The notes: generated by a model not told the origin, from the sequence alone. DNA of 35,281 bases from Candidatus Paceibacter sp. (GCA_020724885.1 DYGD01000007.1:1-35281); one strand, 5' to 3'; positions 9,273 through 19,674 are shown, counted from the stretch's first letter. Numbers and translations are program-made.

Positions 9273-10562
9273 ATGAAGGAAAGTTTTATTATCAAAGGCC
9301 TAAATGGCAAAAGAGGTCTTCTGGGAAGTATTGAAGTTCGCGGTTCAAAAAACGCCTGCCTGCCTGCTTTGGCCAGCTCGATTCTTTTTGAAGACGGCAT
9401 TTTTTTGGAAAACGTTCCACAAATTGAAGATATTTCAAGAATGTCAGAACTTTTGCGTGATCTCGGCGCTTCTATAAAAGCCGATCAGGGATCTTTGAAC
9501 GTGAGATTTGAAGGAGAGGTCTTGGGGTCGCTAGATGAGGAAATCTCCAAAAGAATGCGGGCTTCTGTTTTTTTGACAGGCCCGATTTTGGCGCGCCTCG
9601 GTGAGGTCTCCTTTCCGCATCCCGGCGGTTGTGTGATCGGCGAGAGACCGATAGATCTTTTTCTGTCTGGCTTTAAGAAGATGGGGGCGACAGTGGAGGA
9701 GGTCGGTGGGAAGTATATGGTCAGGGCTTCTGGCGGAAAATTAAAGGGCGCAGAGATATTTTTTCCTTTTCAAAGTGTCGGAGCCACTGGGACACTCATG
9801 ATGGCGGCGGTTTTGGCAGAAGGTAAAACCATCTTAAAAAATGTTGCCTTAGAGCCGGAGATCGTATCACTCGGAGAGTTTTTGGTTTCTTGTGGCGCCA
9901 ATATAAAAGGTATCGGCACTACGACTCTGGAAATAGAAGGAGGCGAATTGTTGAAGTCCGGTGGCAAAAAGAATGTCATCATTCCTGATCGGTTGGAGGC
10001 AGGATGTTTTCTCATTCTAGGAGCTCTGGCTGCGGAAGAACTTTTGATAAAAAACTGTAATCCGGAACATCTCGGTGCCCTGATTGAATTGTTAAATTCT
10101 TCTGGTGTTCAGATTGAAGCGGGTCAGCAACAAATCCGAACAAAAAACAAGTTGTCGCCCGATAAATTCACCGCTTTTAATATAAAGACCCATGAATACC
10201 CGGGTTTTCCGACAGATCTTCAGGCGCCGATAACGACTTTTTTGACGCAAACTTCTGGTAGGTCTGTTGTTTTTGAGACCCTTTTTGACAGCCGTTTGAA
10301 TTACACTGCGGACTTAGTCAAAATGGGCGCTGACATTACTCTCTGGGACGCACATCGGGTAATGGTGAAAGGCCCGACTCCGCTTAAAGGCAGGGAACTT
10401 GAAGGCCCCGATATTCGCGCCGGCTTGGCTTTCGTCATTGCCGCCATAATTGCCAAAGGCGAATCCGTTATCAATAATATATATTATATTGATAGGGGTT
10501 ATGAGAGAATAGAGGAACGGCTAAAAGAAGTTGGAGTTGATATTAAAAGAGTTGGCCAGTAA
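9273..10562 (+). CDS. murA: UDP-N-acetylglucosamine 1-carboxyvinyltransferase
   Basis: RGSKNACLPALASSIL, HPGGCVIGERPIDLFL (catalytic Cys retained), RLEAGCFLILGALA. Confidence 0.95.
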   Translation: MKESFIIKGLNGKRGLLGSIEVRGSKNACLPALASSILFEDGIFLENVPQIEDISRMSELLRDLGASIKADQGSLNVRFEGEVLGSLDEEISKRMRASVFLTGPILARLGEVSFPHPGGCVIGERPIDLFLSGFKKMGATVEEVGGKYMVRASGGKLKGAEIFFPFQSVGATGTLMMAAVLAEGKTILKNVALEPEIVSLGEFLVSCGANIKGIGTTTLEIEGGELLKSGGKKNVIIPDRLEAGCFLILGALAAEELLIKNCNPEHLGALIELLNSSGVQIEAGQQQIRTKNKLSPDKFTAFNIKTHEYPGFPTDLQAPITTFLTQTSGRSVVFETLFDSRLNYTADLVKMGADITLWDAHRVMVKGPTPLKGRELEGPDIRAGLAFVIAAIIAKGESVINNIYYIDRGYERIEERLKEVGVDIKRVGQ

Positions 10563-10609
10563 AAGCGGGGCGATTAGGGTAAATAGGCAAATTTTCAAAT
10601 TTTATTTAT

Positions 10610-11623
10610 ATGGGCTTTTTTACAAAAAAATTAGGAATTGATCTCGGCACTACCAGTGTTTTGGTTTATCTTCCAGGCAAAGGAGTAATTCTCAATGAAC
10701 CATCAGTCGTGGCTGTTTCTGAAGATGATAATAAGATTTTAGCGATTGGGGCCGAAGCCAAAAAAATGATCGGTAAGACCCCGGAAAATATAATTGCTTA
10801 CCGGCCGATGAAAGATGGGGTGATTGCTGATTATCGCGTGACTGAAGCAATGCTCAGATATTACATCAGAAAGGCCTTAGGCGGATTCAATGTTTCCAAG
10901 CCGGATGTTTTGGTGTCTGTTCCGGCCGGTGTGACTTCAACTGAACGTCGAGCCGTTGTTGAAGCGGCTCTCAAAGCCGGTGCCAAAAACGCTTACATTG
11001 TTAAAGAGCCGATTCTGGCGGCAATTGGCGCTGGCATTCCAATCTATGAGTCAATCGGTCATATGATAGTTGATATTGGTGGTGGCACGACAGATGTTGC
11101 GGTGATTTCGTTGGGCGGGATTGTTGCCGCTACTTCAGTCAAGTGTGCCGGCAATAAGATTGATGTTGCAATCGCCGACTATATCAAGAAAACCTTCAAT
11201 TTAGCTATCGGCGACAAGACCGCCGAAGAAATAAAAATTAATATCGGCTCGGCCATTCCCCTGGACGAGGAATTGGCCATGACAATCAAAGGGCGAGATT
11301 TTATTACTGGCCTACCTCGTTCCATTGAAATCAAAACCAATGAAATCGTCAAAGCCATACACCGCGAATTAAAAGAAATAATCAAAGCTATCAAGGATGT
11401 TTTTCAAGATACCCCGCCGGAATTGGCCTCGGATATCATTGATCAAGGTATTATTATGACCGGCGGAACATCCCAACTTCGCAATCTGACCGAGTTGATT
11501 TATCGCCGGACCGGAGTTAGGGCGGTTTTGGCGGAGCATCCGATTTACTGCGTGGCCCGCGGTACTGGTATTGCCTTGGAGCATCTAAATGTCTACAAAA
11601 AATCCATCATTAGCAAAAAGTGA
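10610..11623 (+). CDS. mreB: Rod-shape-determining protein MreB (first paralog)
   Basis: LGIDLGTTSVLVYLPGKGVILNEPSVVA; MIVDIGGGTTDVAVISLGGIV. Confidence 0.93.
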   Translation: MGFFTKKLGIDLGTTSVLVYLPGKGVILNEPSVVAVSEDDNKILAIGAEAKKMIGKTPENIIAYRPMKDGVIADYRVTEAMLRYYIRKALGGFNVSKPDVLVSVPAGVTSTERRAVVEAALKAGAKNAYIVKEPILAAIGAGIPIYESIGHMIVDIGGGTTDVAVISLGGIVAATSVKCAGNKIDVAIADYIKKTFNLAIGDKTAEEIKINIGSAIPLDEELAMTIKGRDFITGLPRSIEIKTNEIVKAIHRELKEIIKAIKDVFQDTPPELASDIIDQGIIMTGGTSQLRNLTELIYRRTGVRAVLAEHPIYCVARGTGIALEHLNVYKKSIISKK

Positions 11624-12347
11624 TTCTATTGTGCCGGCGCGCAGGATTTACGGCAGAGTGGATTTCAGAGGGCACCACTCTTATCTTATCTTGGGTGCGG
11701 GTGGAAACGGGGTTGCCTCATTAAAAAAAGCGATAAAAAGAGGGATCGGATTTGAGCCAGAGGGCAATCCGGATTATTGGGAAAAGCAGGTAGAAACATT
11801 TGGCATTGAAGACAGTCGCGAGTTGAAGGGTATTGATCTCGGTAAGCCGTTTAGGGACGGTGGCCGGAAAGTCATCGTAATAAAAACCGAATTTATAACT
11901 TCCGAAGCTCAAAACGCGCTTTTAAAGATTTTGGAGGACCCGAATTCTAATTCTTCTTTTTTCTTTCTGATGCCGTCAAAGGAGGATCTGTTGCCGACAC
12001 TACTTTCGCGGTTTTTGGTTTTAGAAGATTTTTTTGAAGATGATAAATCCGAGGTAGAAAACAAAAGCGCTGTTGATGTTAACTTATTTTTAAATTTGAG
12101 TATCCCGGCCCGCTTGAAATCTGTTTCCAAAATTGTGGCCACCAAGGACAAAAAAATCGCTTTACTTTTTGTAGAGGATTTGGAGAGATATTTTTTTGGC
12201 AAAAAGGGCGATTGGCGCGGGCGGGATGCCTGGTCTGTGGCTTTTGCCCTTGATTTGCTAGAAAAAAGTCGGCGTTTTTTGAAGATCAGGGGCGGGTCGA
12301 TGAAGTTGGTGCTTGAGAACCTGTGCTTGAATCTGCCAAAAATTTAG
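11589..12347 (+). CDS. DNA polymerase III delta-prime-like / clamp-loader subunit
   Basis: TSEAQNALLKILEDPNSNSSFFFLMPSKEDLLPTLLSRF is characteristic of delta'/gamma clamp-loader proteins. Overlaps the mreB 3' end; a later start is possible. Confidence 0.65.
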   Translation: MSTKNPSLAKSDSIVPARRIYGRVDFRGHHSYLILGAGGNGVASLKKAIKRGIGFEPEGNPDYWEKQVETFGIEDSRELKGIDLGKPFRDGGRKVIVIKTEFITSEAQNALLKILEDPNSNSSFFFLMPSKEDLLPTLLSRFLVLEDFFEDDKSEVENKSAVDVNLFLNLSIPARLKSVSKIVATKDKKIALLFVEDLERYFFGKKGDWRGRDAWSVAFALDLLEKSRRFLKIRGGSMKLVLENLCLNLPKI

Positions 12348-12385
12348 ATTTTGAATTTTAGCTGTTTTGTTTTATCATCATAGGT

Positions 12386-12934
12386 ATGTACAATTTTGCA
12401 AATCTAAAAAAATCTTTTGGGGAAGTTGTTGATTGGTTAAAAGTTGAACTTCAGACAATCCGGACCGGTCGGGCAACTCCGGCGATCCTTGACGGGATCA
12501 GAGTTGAAGCATATGGCTCAAGGATGCCGGTCAACCAAATTGCTACCATAACAGGCGAAGACGCGAGGACTCTGCGGGTTTCGCCTTGGGATATGAGCCA
12601 GGCAAAGACGGTTGAGAAAGCGATTCAAGATGCCGGCCTTGGTCTTTCGGTTTCTGTTGATGATCGAGGGGTTAGGGTTCATTTTCCGGAATTATCTGAT
12701 GAAAGGCGGGCTACTTTGGTAAAGCTTTGCAAACAGAAACTTGAAGAGTCAAGGATTAAAATAAAATCAGAAAGAGAGAGCGTTTGGGAGGATATTCAGA
12801 GAAATCACAGAGACGGGAAAATAGGTGAAGATGACAAATTTCGTTTGAAGGAAGAAATGCAGAAAATCGTTGACGAGGCCAATAAAAAGCTGGAGGAATT
12901 GGCAGAACGAAAAGAGACAGAGATTTTTAATTAA
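12386..12934 (+). CDS. frr: Ribosome recycling factor
   Basis: LQTIRTGRATPAILDGIRVEAYGSRMPVNQIATIT; RVHFPELSDERR. Confidence 0.95.
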   Translation: MYNFANLKKSFGEVVDWLKVELQTIRTGRATPAILDGIRVEAYGSRMPVNQIATITGEDARTLRVSPWDMSQAKTVEKAIQDAGLGLSVSVDDRGVRVHFPELSDERRATLVKLCKQKLEESRIKIKSERESVWEDIQRNHRDGKIGEDDKFRLKEEMQKIVDEANKKLEELAERKETEIFN

Positions 12935-12945
12935 GGTAATTTATT

Positions 12946-14031
12946 ATGACTATACTTATTTTTATTATTGTTTTAGCGGTTCTTATTCTGGTTCACGAGT
13001 TCGGTCATTTTATTGCCGCTAAAAAATCTGGAATACGGGTAGACGAGTTTGGTATTGGTTTTCCGCCGCGACTTTTGACTTTGTTTAATTGGCGGGACAC
13101 CAAATTTTCTTTGAACGCTATTCCTTTCGGTGGTTTTGTAAAAATTTACGGGGAGAATCCGCTGGAACAGCCGTCTTCAGAAGAAGAAAAGAACAGACAT
13201 TTTTCACACAAACCAAAAATTATTCAGGCCTGGGTGCTTTCTGCCGGTGTTTTTTTTAATGTTTTATTTGCTTGGCTTCTTATTTCATTTGGTTTTATGT
13301 CCGGCCTGCCGATGCCGGCTAAAGACAATCTTTCGGTTAGTGACGCCCGTTTGGTCATCACTTCCGTTCTGCCAGATTCGCCGTCCCAAATTGCCGGACT
13401 AAAACCGGGCGATGTAGTTTTGAATGCGACTTTTCAGGAGAATTTTCTGGAAGAGGTGAACCCCGAGGCCTTGTCGGAATTTATTAACAAGAGCGATGGC
13501 GTGATGACCCTAACCTTGTTGCGCGGTCAAGAACGGCTGGAAAAAGAAATTGAACCAACTTTGGGCTTGGTGGAAGATCGGCGGGCAATCGGAATTTCTA
13601 TGGGGATGATTGGCACTTTGCGACTACCGCCACATTTGGCTTTTTGGGAGGGTGGCAAGACCACGGTTTCTCTTCTGGGCGCGGTAGCAGTCGGACTCGT
13701 GACTTTTCTTAGCCAGGCCGTCCTTGGTCAAGCTGACCTGTCGCAGGTAGCCGGACCGGTCGGGATTGTCGGACTAGTCGGCGACGCCACCAATCTCGGT
13801 TTTATTTATCTTTTGCAATTTACCGCTTTTATCTCCCTCAATCTGGCAATAATCAACCTTCTTCCTTTTCCGGCGCTAGACGGCGGGCGGCTTTTGTTTC
13901 TTTTGATTGAGGCCCTGAAGGGCTCGCCGATAAAGCCACAAGTAGCCGGCGCTTTAAATGCCATAGGGTTCTTTTTATTGATTCTTCTAATGGTGGTTAT
14001 AACCGTGAACGATATCGCGCGATTGTTTTGA
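12946..14031 (+). CDS. rseP: RIP metalloprotease RseP (site-2 protease, M50)
   Basis: LVHEFGHFIAAKKSGIRVDEFGIGFPPRL (HExxH), PDZ domain, NLLPFPALDGGR. Confidence 0.93.
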   Translation: MTILIFIIVLAVLILVHEFGHFIAAKKSGIRVDEFGIGFPPRLLTLFNWRDTKFSLNAIPFGGFVKIYGENPLEQPSSEEEKNRHFSHKPKIIQAWVLSAGVFFNVLFAWLLISFGFMSGLPMPAKDNLSVSDARLVITSVLPDSPSQIAGLKPGDVVLNATFQENFLEEVNPEALSEFINKSDGVMTLTLLRGQERLEKEIEPTLGLVEDRRAIGISMGMIGTLRLPPHLAFWEGGKTTVSLLGAVAVGLVTFLSQAVLGQADLSQVAGPVGIVGLVGDATNLGFIYLLQFTAFISLNLAIINLLPFPALDGGRLLFLLIEALKGSPIKPQVAGALNAIGFFLLILLMVVITVNDIARLF

Positions 14032-14055
14032 TAAAATTTTGGTTGGAGTTATAAT
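14028..14055 (+). promoter_or_regulatory. Putative sigma70-type promoter for ACP gene
   Basis: TTGATA (14028-14033), 16-nt spacer, TATAAT (14050-14055). Confidence 0.55.
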
Positions 14056-14106
14056 CCTAGATAGCGTTGCACACACTCGCACATCGGAGCAGGAAAGGAG
14101 CACGAG

Positions 14107-14478
14107 ATGAGCGAAAAGCCCGATCCGAACGACGAGACGGCGATTGGTATTCCACCGCCGGCAGAAGGAGTTTCGGGGTCAGAGAAACCTGATTCCGAAA
14201 CCCTGAATCCTCCTCCCAACGGGGTTCCGGAAGATCTTTGGGGAAAGATTGTTGGGATCGTATCTGGTCAGCTGGGGGTTTCGAAGCCCAAGATCTTCAC
14301 TCATTCTACCCTCGAAGGTCTCGGTGCCGATTCTTTGGACAGAGTCGAAACTACAATGGAGATCGAGGAAAAACTTCTTGATGACCAGAAGATCCCGGAC
14401 TCTGAATTGGAAAAACTCCAGAACCTCGGGGAATTCGCCCAGCTAGTCCAATCCAAACTGACTTCGACATCCGGTTGA
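14107..14478 (+). CDS. Acyl carrier protein-like protein with N-terminal acidic/Pro-rich extension
   Basis: LEGLGADSLDRVETTMEIEEKL contains the DSL phosphopantetheine attachment motif; SD-like GGAAAGGAGCACGAG upstream. Confidence 0.8.
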   Translation: MSEKPDPNDETAIGIPPPAEGVSGSEKPDSETLNPPPNGVPEDLWGKIVGIVSGQLGVSKPKIFTHSTLEGLGADSLDRVETTMEIEEKLLDDQKIPDSELEKLQNLGEFAQLVQSKLTSTSG

Positions 14479-14524
14479 GCCGGCGCCGACCTCCCATCTC
14501 TCGCCAGCGCCGGTTCGCCACGGG

Positions 14525-14559
14525 CCTCCCGCGTTGGCATCGCGCGGGAGGTCTTTTTT
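14525..14559 (+). terminator. Rho-independent terminator after ACP gene
   Basis: CCTCCCGCG (14525-14533) / CGCGGGAGG (14543-14551), then TCTTTTTT. Confidence 0.85.
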
Positions 14560-14599
14560 GTTATTTGTCATAAGTCATTTGTTGATATAATATTGTCCT

Positions 14600-15847
14600 A
14601 TGCGACAAACGGAACTTTTCTCCAAAACCAGGCGGGACGCGCCCAAAGATGAAATTTCAAAGAACGCCTCGCTTTTAATCAGGGCCGGTTTTATTCACAA
14701 AGAAATGGCCGGGGTTTATTCGTACTTGCCACTTGGTTTGAGGACTCTCAACCGGGTCGTTGCTATTGTGAGGACAGAAATGGAGAATTTAGGCGGGCAG
14801 GAAGTTTTATTATCGTCTCTTCAAAACGCGGATCTTTGGGGTAAGACCGGCCGTTGGAGCGAAGAAGCGGTTGACATTTGGTTCAAGGCAAAATTAAAAA
14901 ATGATTCAGAGGTTGGTTTAGGTTTTACTCACGAAGAGCCGCTGACTAACCTTCTGACCGAACACCGAAACTCTCACAAAGATTTTCCGTTTTATATATT
15001 CCAAATTCAAAACAAATTTAGGAATGAAGTCCGCGCCAAAAGCGGGCTTATCCGCGGACGTGAATTTTTGATGAAAGATATGTACTCTTTTTCTCGTGAT
15101 GAATCCGAGCACCAAAAGTTTTACGAAAAAGTAAAAAAGAGTTATTTAAAAATCTTTAAGGATATTGGTTTGCCAGACGTCTTTTTAACTTTTGCTTCCG
15201 GCGGTACATTTTCAAAATTCAGCCATGAATTCCAAGTGGTTTCTATGGCCGGCGAAGATACAATTTTTGTTGATAAAAAAAAGAAAATAGCCGTTAATAC
15301 GGAGGTTTGTTCGGATGAAATCTTGAAAGACCTCGGTCTTTCTAAAGAAAATCTAGAAGAAAAGAGGGCAATAGAAGTCGGCAACATTTTCAATCTTGGC
15401 ACCAAATTCTCCGAACCTCTCAACCTTTTTTATCTTGATAAAAACGGAAATAAGAAGCCAGTAGTGATGGGGAGCTATGGCATCGGTCTGGGGCGACTTG
15501 TGGGCACGGTGGCGGAAATCCTTGCCGACGAACGTGGCTTGGTTTGGCCGGAATCAATTGCGCCGTTTCAAGCCCATCTTTTGGTTCTGGGCGCTGACAA
15601 AAAAATCAAAGCCAAAGCGGATAAAATTTATCTTGAGTTTCTTAAGAAAAAAATTGATGTTTTGTATGATGATAGGGAGGTCGGCGCCGGAGAAAAGTTC
15701 GCCGACTCTGATTTGATCGGTATACCTTGGCGGATTGTTTTGAGTGAAAGAACCGAGATCGCCGGCAAGCTGGAAGTCAAAGAAAGAAAGACCGGGAAAA
15801 TTAGCCATATCAGTTTGAATCAATTGTTTAAAAAATTTAATGAATAA
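14600..15847 (+). CDS. proS: Prolyl-tRNA synthetase (short form)
   Basis: MRQTELFSKTRRDAPKDEISKNASLLIRAGFIHKEMAGVYSYLPLGLR; RGREFLMKDMYSF; GSYGIGLGRLVGT. Confidence 0.93.
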   Translation: MRQTELFSKTRRDAPKDEISKNASLLIRAGFIHKEMAGVYSYLPLGLRTLNRVVAIVRTEMENLGGQEVLLSSLQNADLWGKTGRWSEEAVDIWFKAKLKNDSEVGLGFTHEEPLTNLLTEHRNSHKDFPFYIFQIQNKFRNEVRAKSGLIRGREFLMKDMYSFSRDESEHQKFYEKVKKSYLKIFKDIGLPDVFLTFASGGTFSKFSHEFQVVSMAGEDTIFVDKKKKIAVNTEVCSDEILKDLGLSKENLEEKRAIEVGNIFNLGTKFSEPLNLFYLDKNGNKKPVVMGSYGIGLGRLVGTVAEILADERGLVWPESIAPFQAHLLVLGADKKIKAKADKIYLEFLKKKIDVLYDDREVGAGEKFADSDLIGIPWRIVLSERTEIAGKLEVKERKTGKISHISLNQLFKKFNE

Positions 15848-16898
15848 TTTTTTTAAAAAAATAAAATCATCATTTTCAAATGACATTGGTATTGACCTTG
15901 GCACAGCCAACACCCTTGTTTATCTGCGTGGCAAGGGGATTGTTATAAACGAACCTTCAGTGGTGGCTCTGAATCAAAAAACCGGACGAGTAGTTGCTGT
16001 CGGCGAACAAGCTAAACAAATGCTGGGTCGGACACCGTCTCATATTGCTGCTGTTCGGCCACTGGTGGACGGGGTTATTTCAGATTTTGAAGTTACTGAA
16101 GAAATGATTGCTTACTTGGTAAACAAAGCTCAAGGCGATTCAAAAAAGATTTTTGGACCGAGAGTGGTTGTCGGTGTGCCATCCGGCATAACTTCGGTTG
16201 AAATAAGGGCTGTCCGAGATGCAACAAAAAACGCCGGAGCGCGCGAAGTCCATATTGTGGAAGAACCAGTCGCCGCGGCTATCGGGATCCATTTGCCGGT
16301 GATGGAGCCGGTCGGTTCAATGATAATTGATATTGGTGGTGGCACAACTGATATTGCCGTTATTTCCCTCGGCGGAGTTGTTCGGTCAAAAAACCTTAGA
16401 ATTGCCGGCGACAAGCTGAACGATGACATCGTTTCTTATATCAGGAGCGAATTTAAAATTTTGATAGGAGAAAAAACTGCCGAAGCGGTTAAGATCGCCG
16501 TTGGGTCGGTGGCTGACGGGGAGACAATTGAATTTGTCATAAAAGGCAGAGATTTGGTGTCCGGATTGCCTAAGGAGGTTATTATAACAAGTTCTGATAT
16601 CAGAGAAGCAATCTCACTCTCAATTGCTTCTTTGCTGGAATCAATAAAAGAAGTCCTGGAGACGACCCCGCCGGAAATTCTTTCTGATGTTATGCAACGA
16701 GGGGTTCATTTGGTTGGGGGCGGGTCGCTTCTCCGAGGTTGGCATGATTTATTGAAAAATCAATTAAAAATTCCGGTTTATATTGCTGATGAACCAATGA
16801 CGGCTGTGGCTCGGGGAGCTGGTATAATTTTGGAAAATATAGATTATTACAAAGAGGTTTTGATTGCCAACGACAATGAATTACCCGCGGCCAATTAG
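15840..16898 (+). CDS. mreB: Rod-shape-determining protein MreB (second paralog)
   Basis: IGIDLGTANTLVYLRGKGIVINEPSVVALNQKTG; MIIDIGGGTTDIAVISLGGVV; followed by mreC. Confidence 0.95.
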   Translation: MNNFFKKIKSSFSNDIGIDLGTANTLVYLRGKGIVINEPSVVALNQKTGRVVAVGEQAKQMLGRTPSHIAAVRPLVDGVISDFEVTEEMIAYLVNKAQGDSKKIFGPRVVVGVPSGITSVEIRAVRDATKNAGAREVHIVEEPVAAAIGIHLPVMEPVGSMIIDIGGGTTDIAVISLGGVVRSKNLRIAGDKLNDDIVSYIRSEFKILIGEKTAEAVKIAVGSVADGETIEFVIKGRDLVSGLPKEVIITSSDIREAISLSIASLLESIKEVLETTPPEILSDVMQRGVHLVGGGSLLRGWHDLLKNQLKIPVYIADEPMTAVARGAGIILENIDYYKEVLIANDNELPAAN

Positions 16899-17676
16899 GA
16901 AAAAGACAAAAAAAAGCAGATTAGTCACCTTGATTTTGCTTTTTGTTTTTGTTGGTCTGGCGGTTTTTTCTGGTAAGGTGGGCGAGGTTTCTAAAAATAT
17001 CTTAAATTCAGTTGCGCTACCTTTCTGGGAAGCGAAGGTTTCAACCGCTGACCGCTCGTCTTATCTGGGCGCTTTGTTCAGATCCAGGATTAGTCAAGCT
17101 GATGAGATTAAGAGATTAAAAGAAGAGCTTCTTTTAGCCCAACTAAATTTGAAAGGACTTGAATTTATAGCTGAGGAAAACAGAAATCTCAAAACACTCC
17201 TAAACCGAGAAGATTTGCAAGATACCGTTTCGGCGTCTGTTTTGGCCAGACCGCCTCAAATTCCTTATGACACTTTCATAATAGATATCGGCAAAAGACA
17301 CGGACTTGCTGGGGGCGAAAAAGTTTTTTTTGAAAATGTTTTAATTGGAGTGGTGGAAGAGGTCTTTAATAAAAATTCCAAAGTCAGGATTTTGTCTTCT
17401 TCCGGCGTTGAGACCGGAGCTTTTATAGAGAGAGTAAATCTGCCGGTTGTAGCTGTCGGCCGTGGCGGAGGTAATTTTGAAATCAATCTTCCGCAAGAAT
17501 CCGAAGTTGAGATCGGAGATTTTTTGGTTGTTCCCGGTTCTCCTCAGAAACTTCTTGGCCAGATTGAAGAGATAGAGCAGACCCAAGCCGGCGCATTTAA
17601 AAGGGTCCTTTTGAGATTTCCTATAAACCTTTCTGAAATAAGGTGGGTGGCGGTGGAGATGTTAGCCGACAACTAA
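16876..17676 (+). CDS. mreC: Rod-shape-determining protein MreC
   Basis: N-terminal TM, coiled coil, then VSASVLARPPQIPYDTFIIDIGKRHGLAGGEKVFFENVLIGVVEEV. Confidence 0.85.
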   Translation: MNYPRPIRKKTKKSRLVTLILLFVFVGLAVFSGKVGEVSKNILNSVALPFWEAKVSTADRSSYLGALFRSRISQADEIKRLKEELLLAQLNLKGLEFIAEENRNLKTLLNREDLQDTVSASVLARPPQIPYDTFIIDIGKRHGLAGGEKVFFENVLIGVVEEVFNKNSKVRILSSSGVETGAFIERVNLPVVAVGRGGGNFEINLPQESEVEIGDFLVVPGSPQKLLGQIEEIEQTQAGAFKRVLLRFPINLSEIRWVAVEMLADN

Positions 17677-17720
17677 CAACCTATACAATCAACAACCAAA
17701 TCTAAAATCTAATAGATAGT

Positions 17721-17990
17721 ATGAATAAGAAAGCTTTATTGAGAATTGTTGTCGGGTTGGTAGCTTTACTCTCTGTGTTTGTTCTGCCTTGGTGGTTTTC
17801 TTTTATTTTGGGAATTCTATTTTTGTTTTTATTTGAGTTCTATATTGAAGCCGTGTTATTTGCTTGGATGATGGACACTCTTTATTCAAACCAGAGCTGG
17901 TTTTTGGGCGCTTATTTACTTACAATGTCTATGGTAGCTATTTTTGTGTTAGCCGAATTTTTGAAAAAGAGGATTGTTTACTATGATTAG
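17721..17990 (+). CDS. Small membrane protein in the MreD position
   Basis: 89-aa hydrophobic ORF between mreC and a PBP2 gene; no strong sequence signature. Confidence 0.5.
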   Translation: MNKKALLRIVVGLVALLSVFVLPWWFSFILGILFLFLFEFYIEAVLFAWMMDTLYSNQSWFLGAYLLTMSMVAIFVLAEFLKKRIVYYD

Positions 17991-19674
17991 AAAAATCAAA
18001 AAAAAGTTCAAGGCGTGGTTTTTTGGTTCCCGTCGAGACGAAATCAGTCCGGACGAAATATTATTGGACGCTAGCAATTTGCCTCAATTTGACACGGATC
18101 AATTTGAGGGCCGGTTGGAGAAGCCGATTTCCAAGAAATCACTGCAGACGGTGTTTTTCTTTTTTGCTCTGATTTGCGCGCTGGTATTTGTCAGAACCTG
18201 GTTTTTGCAAGTCAGCAAAGGTGAGGCCTATTTGGAAAGAAGCGAAAACAACAGGTTAAGATACACTCATATTTTTTCAAATCGCGGAGTGATCTACGAC
18301 CGGAAGGGTCTTGAGTTGGCTTTTAATACTTTAAGAGAGGGTAAAGATTTTGCCGAGAGAAAATATTATAATATGCCGGGCTTTTCCCATGTTTTAGGTT
18401 ATGTAAAATATCCAAGCAAGGATAAGCACGGATTTTATTGGGAAACTAATTATGTCGGCAAGGATGGCGTTGAACTTTTTTATAACACTTCTTTAAGCGG
18501 TGAAAACGGGCTTAGAATTGTTGAAACTGACGCTTTAAATCAGATTCGTTCGCAAGTTATGACTAAGCCTCCGGTTGACGGGGAAGCAATTGAGCTTTCC
18601 ATAGATGCTGATTTGCAAACCAAATTTTTTGAAATAATTTCTGACACTTCTGAAAAATTCAATTATCACGGTGGCGCCGGTTTGGTTATGGACGTCTCTA
18701 GTGGAGAACTGATTGCCGCGGTCAGTTTCCCAGAATTCAGCTCTGAAATTTTAAGTAACGGCACTCAAGATCAAATAAATGAATATCTGAATTCTCCAGA
18801 TGATCCTTTTGTGAATCGGTTTATAAGCGGGCTTTACGCGCCCGGCTCTGTAATAAAGCCGTTTCTGGCGGCGGCAGCGATAAACGAAGGAATAGTAAAC
18901 CCTGATAAAAAGATTTTAAGCACTTCCAGAATTGCCGTTCCCAATCCATATTTTCCTGATAGGTTTTCTTATTTTTCTGATTGGAAGGCACACGGGTTAG
19001 TCAATATGATTGACGCTATTGCTGTTTCTTCAAATATTTATTTTTACCACATTGGTGGCGGCTTTGATGGACAGGAGGGTTTAGGAATAAGCAGAATAAA
19101 CAAATATCTTTCTGATTTTGGGTTGGGCAAGCAGACCAGTGTTGATCTTTTCGGGGAGCTCTTGGGGGTAGTTCCGAATCCAGAATGGAAAAAGTTAAAT
19201 TTTGATGGTGATGAGTGGCGTCTTGGAGATACTTTTAATACTTCAATTGGTCAGTACGGGCTTCAGGTGACACCACTGCAAATAGTCAGGGCGGTCGGAG
19301 CACTGGCTAATGGCGGCCGTCTTGTCAAACCGACTTTGCTGAAGGTTGATAAGACGCCGAAGTTTGAGAAGGTTGATCTTAGTGAAGAATCTTTTGAGGT
19401 TGCCAAAGATGGAATGAGGCAGGCGGTTTTGAGAGGAACGGCTGGTGGCCTTAATGTTCCTTTTGTGGAAATTGCCGCAAAAACCGGAACGGCGGAGATT
19501 GGACGGTCTTACATTCATTCATGGATAACCGGATTTTTCCCGTTCCAATCCCCGAGGTACGCCTTTGTTGTTGTTATGGAGCGAGGGCCTTATAGCAACA
19601 CCACTGGCGGTGTTTATGTGATGCGCCAGTTGATTGATTGGATGTTTTGGCATGCGCCGGAGTATCTTAAATGA
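17983..19674 (+). CDS. mrdA: Penicillin-binding protein 2 (elongasome transpeptidase)
   Basis: GSVIKPF (SxxK), SSN and AAKTGTAEIG (KTG) motifs; N-terminal TM and PBP dimerisation region. Confidence 0.88.
   Translation: MIRKIKKKFKAWFFGSRRDEISPDEILLDASNLPQFDTDQFEGRLEKPISKKSLQTVFFFFALICALVFVRTWFLQVSKGEAYLERSENNRLRYTHIFSNRGVIYDRKGLELAFNTLREGKDFAERKYYNMPGFSHVLGYVKYPSKDKHGFYWETNYVGKDGVELFYNTSLSGENGLRIVETDALNQIRSQVMTKPPVDGEAIELSIDADLQTKFFEIISDTSEKFNYHGGAGLVMDVSSGELIAAVSFPEFSSEILSNGTQDQINEYLNSPDDPFVNRFISGLYAPGSVIKPFLAAAAINEGIVNPDKKILSTSRIAVPNPYFPDRFSYFSDWKAHGLVNMIDAIAVSSNIYFYHIGGGFDGQEGLGISRINKYLSDFGLGKQTSVDLFGELLGVVPNPEWKKLNFDGDEWRLGDTFNTSIGQYGLQVTPLQIVRAVGALANGGRLVKPTLLKVDKTPKFEKVDLSEESFEVAKDGMRQAVLRGTAGGLNVPFVEIAAKTGTAEIGRSYIHSWITGFFPFQSPRYAFVVVMERGPYSNTTGGVYVMRQLIDWMFWHAPEYLK

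Noticed and set aside
10610-16898. Two mreB genes as an anomaly
   Set aside because: Multiple MreB paralogs are common in bacteria; recorded as features only.
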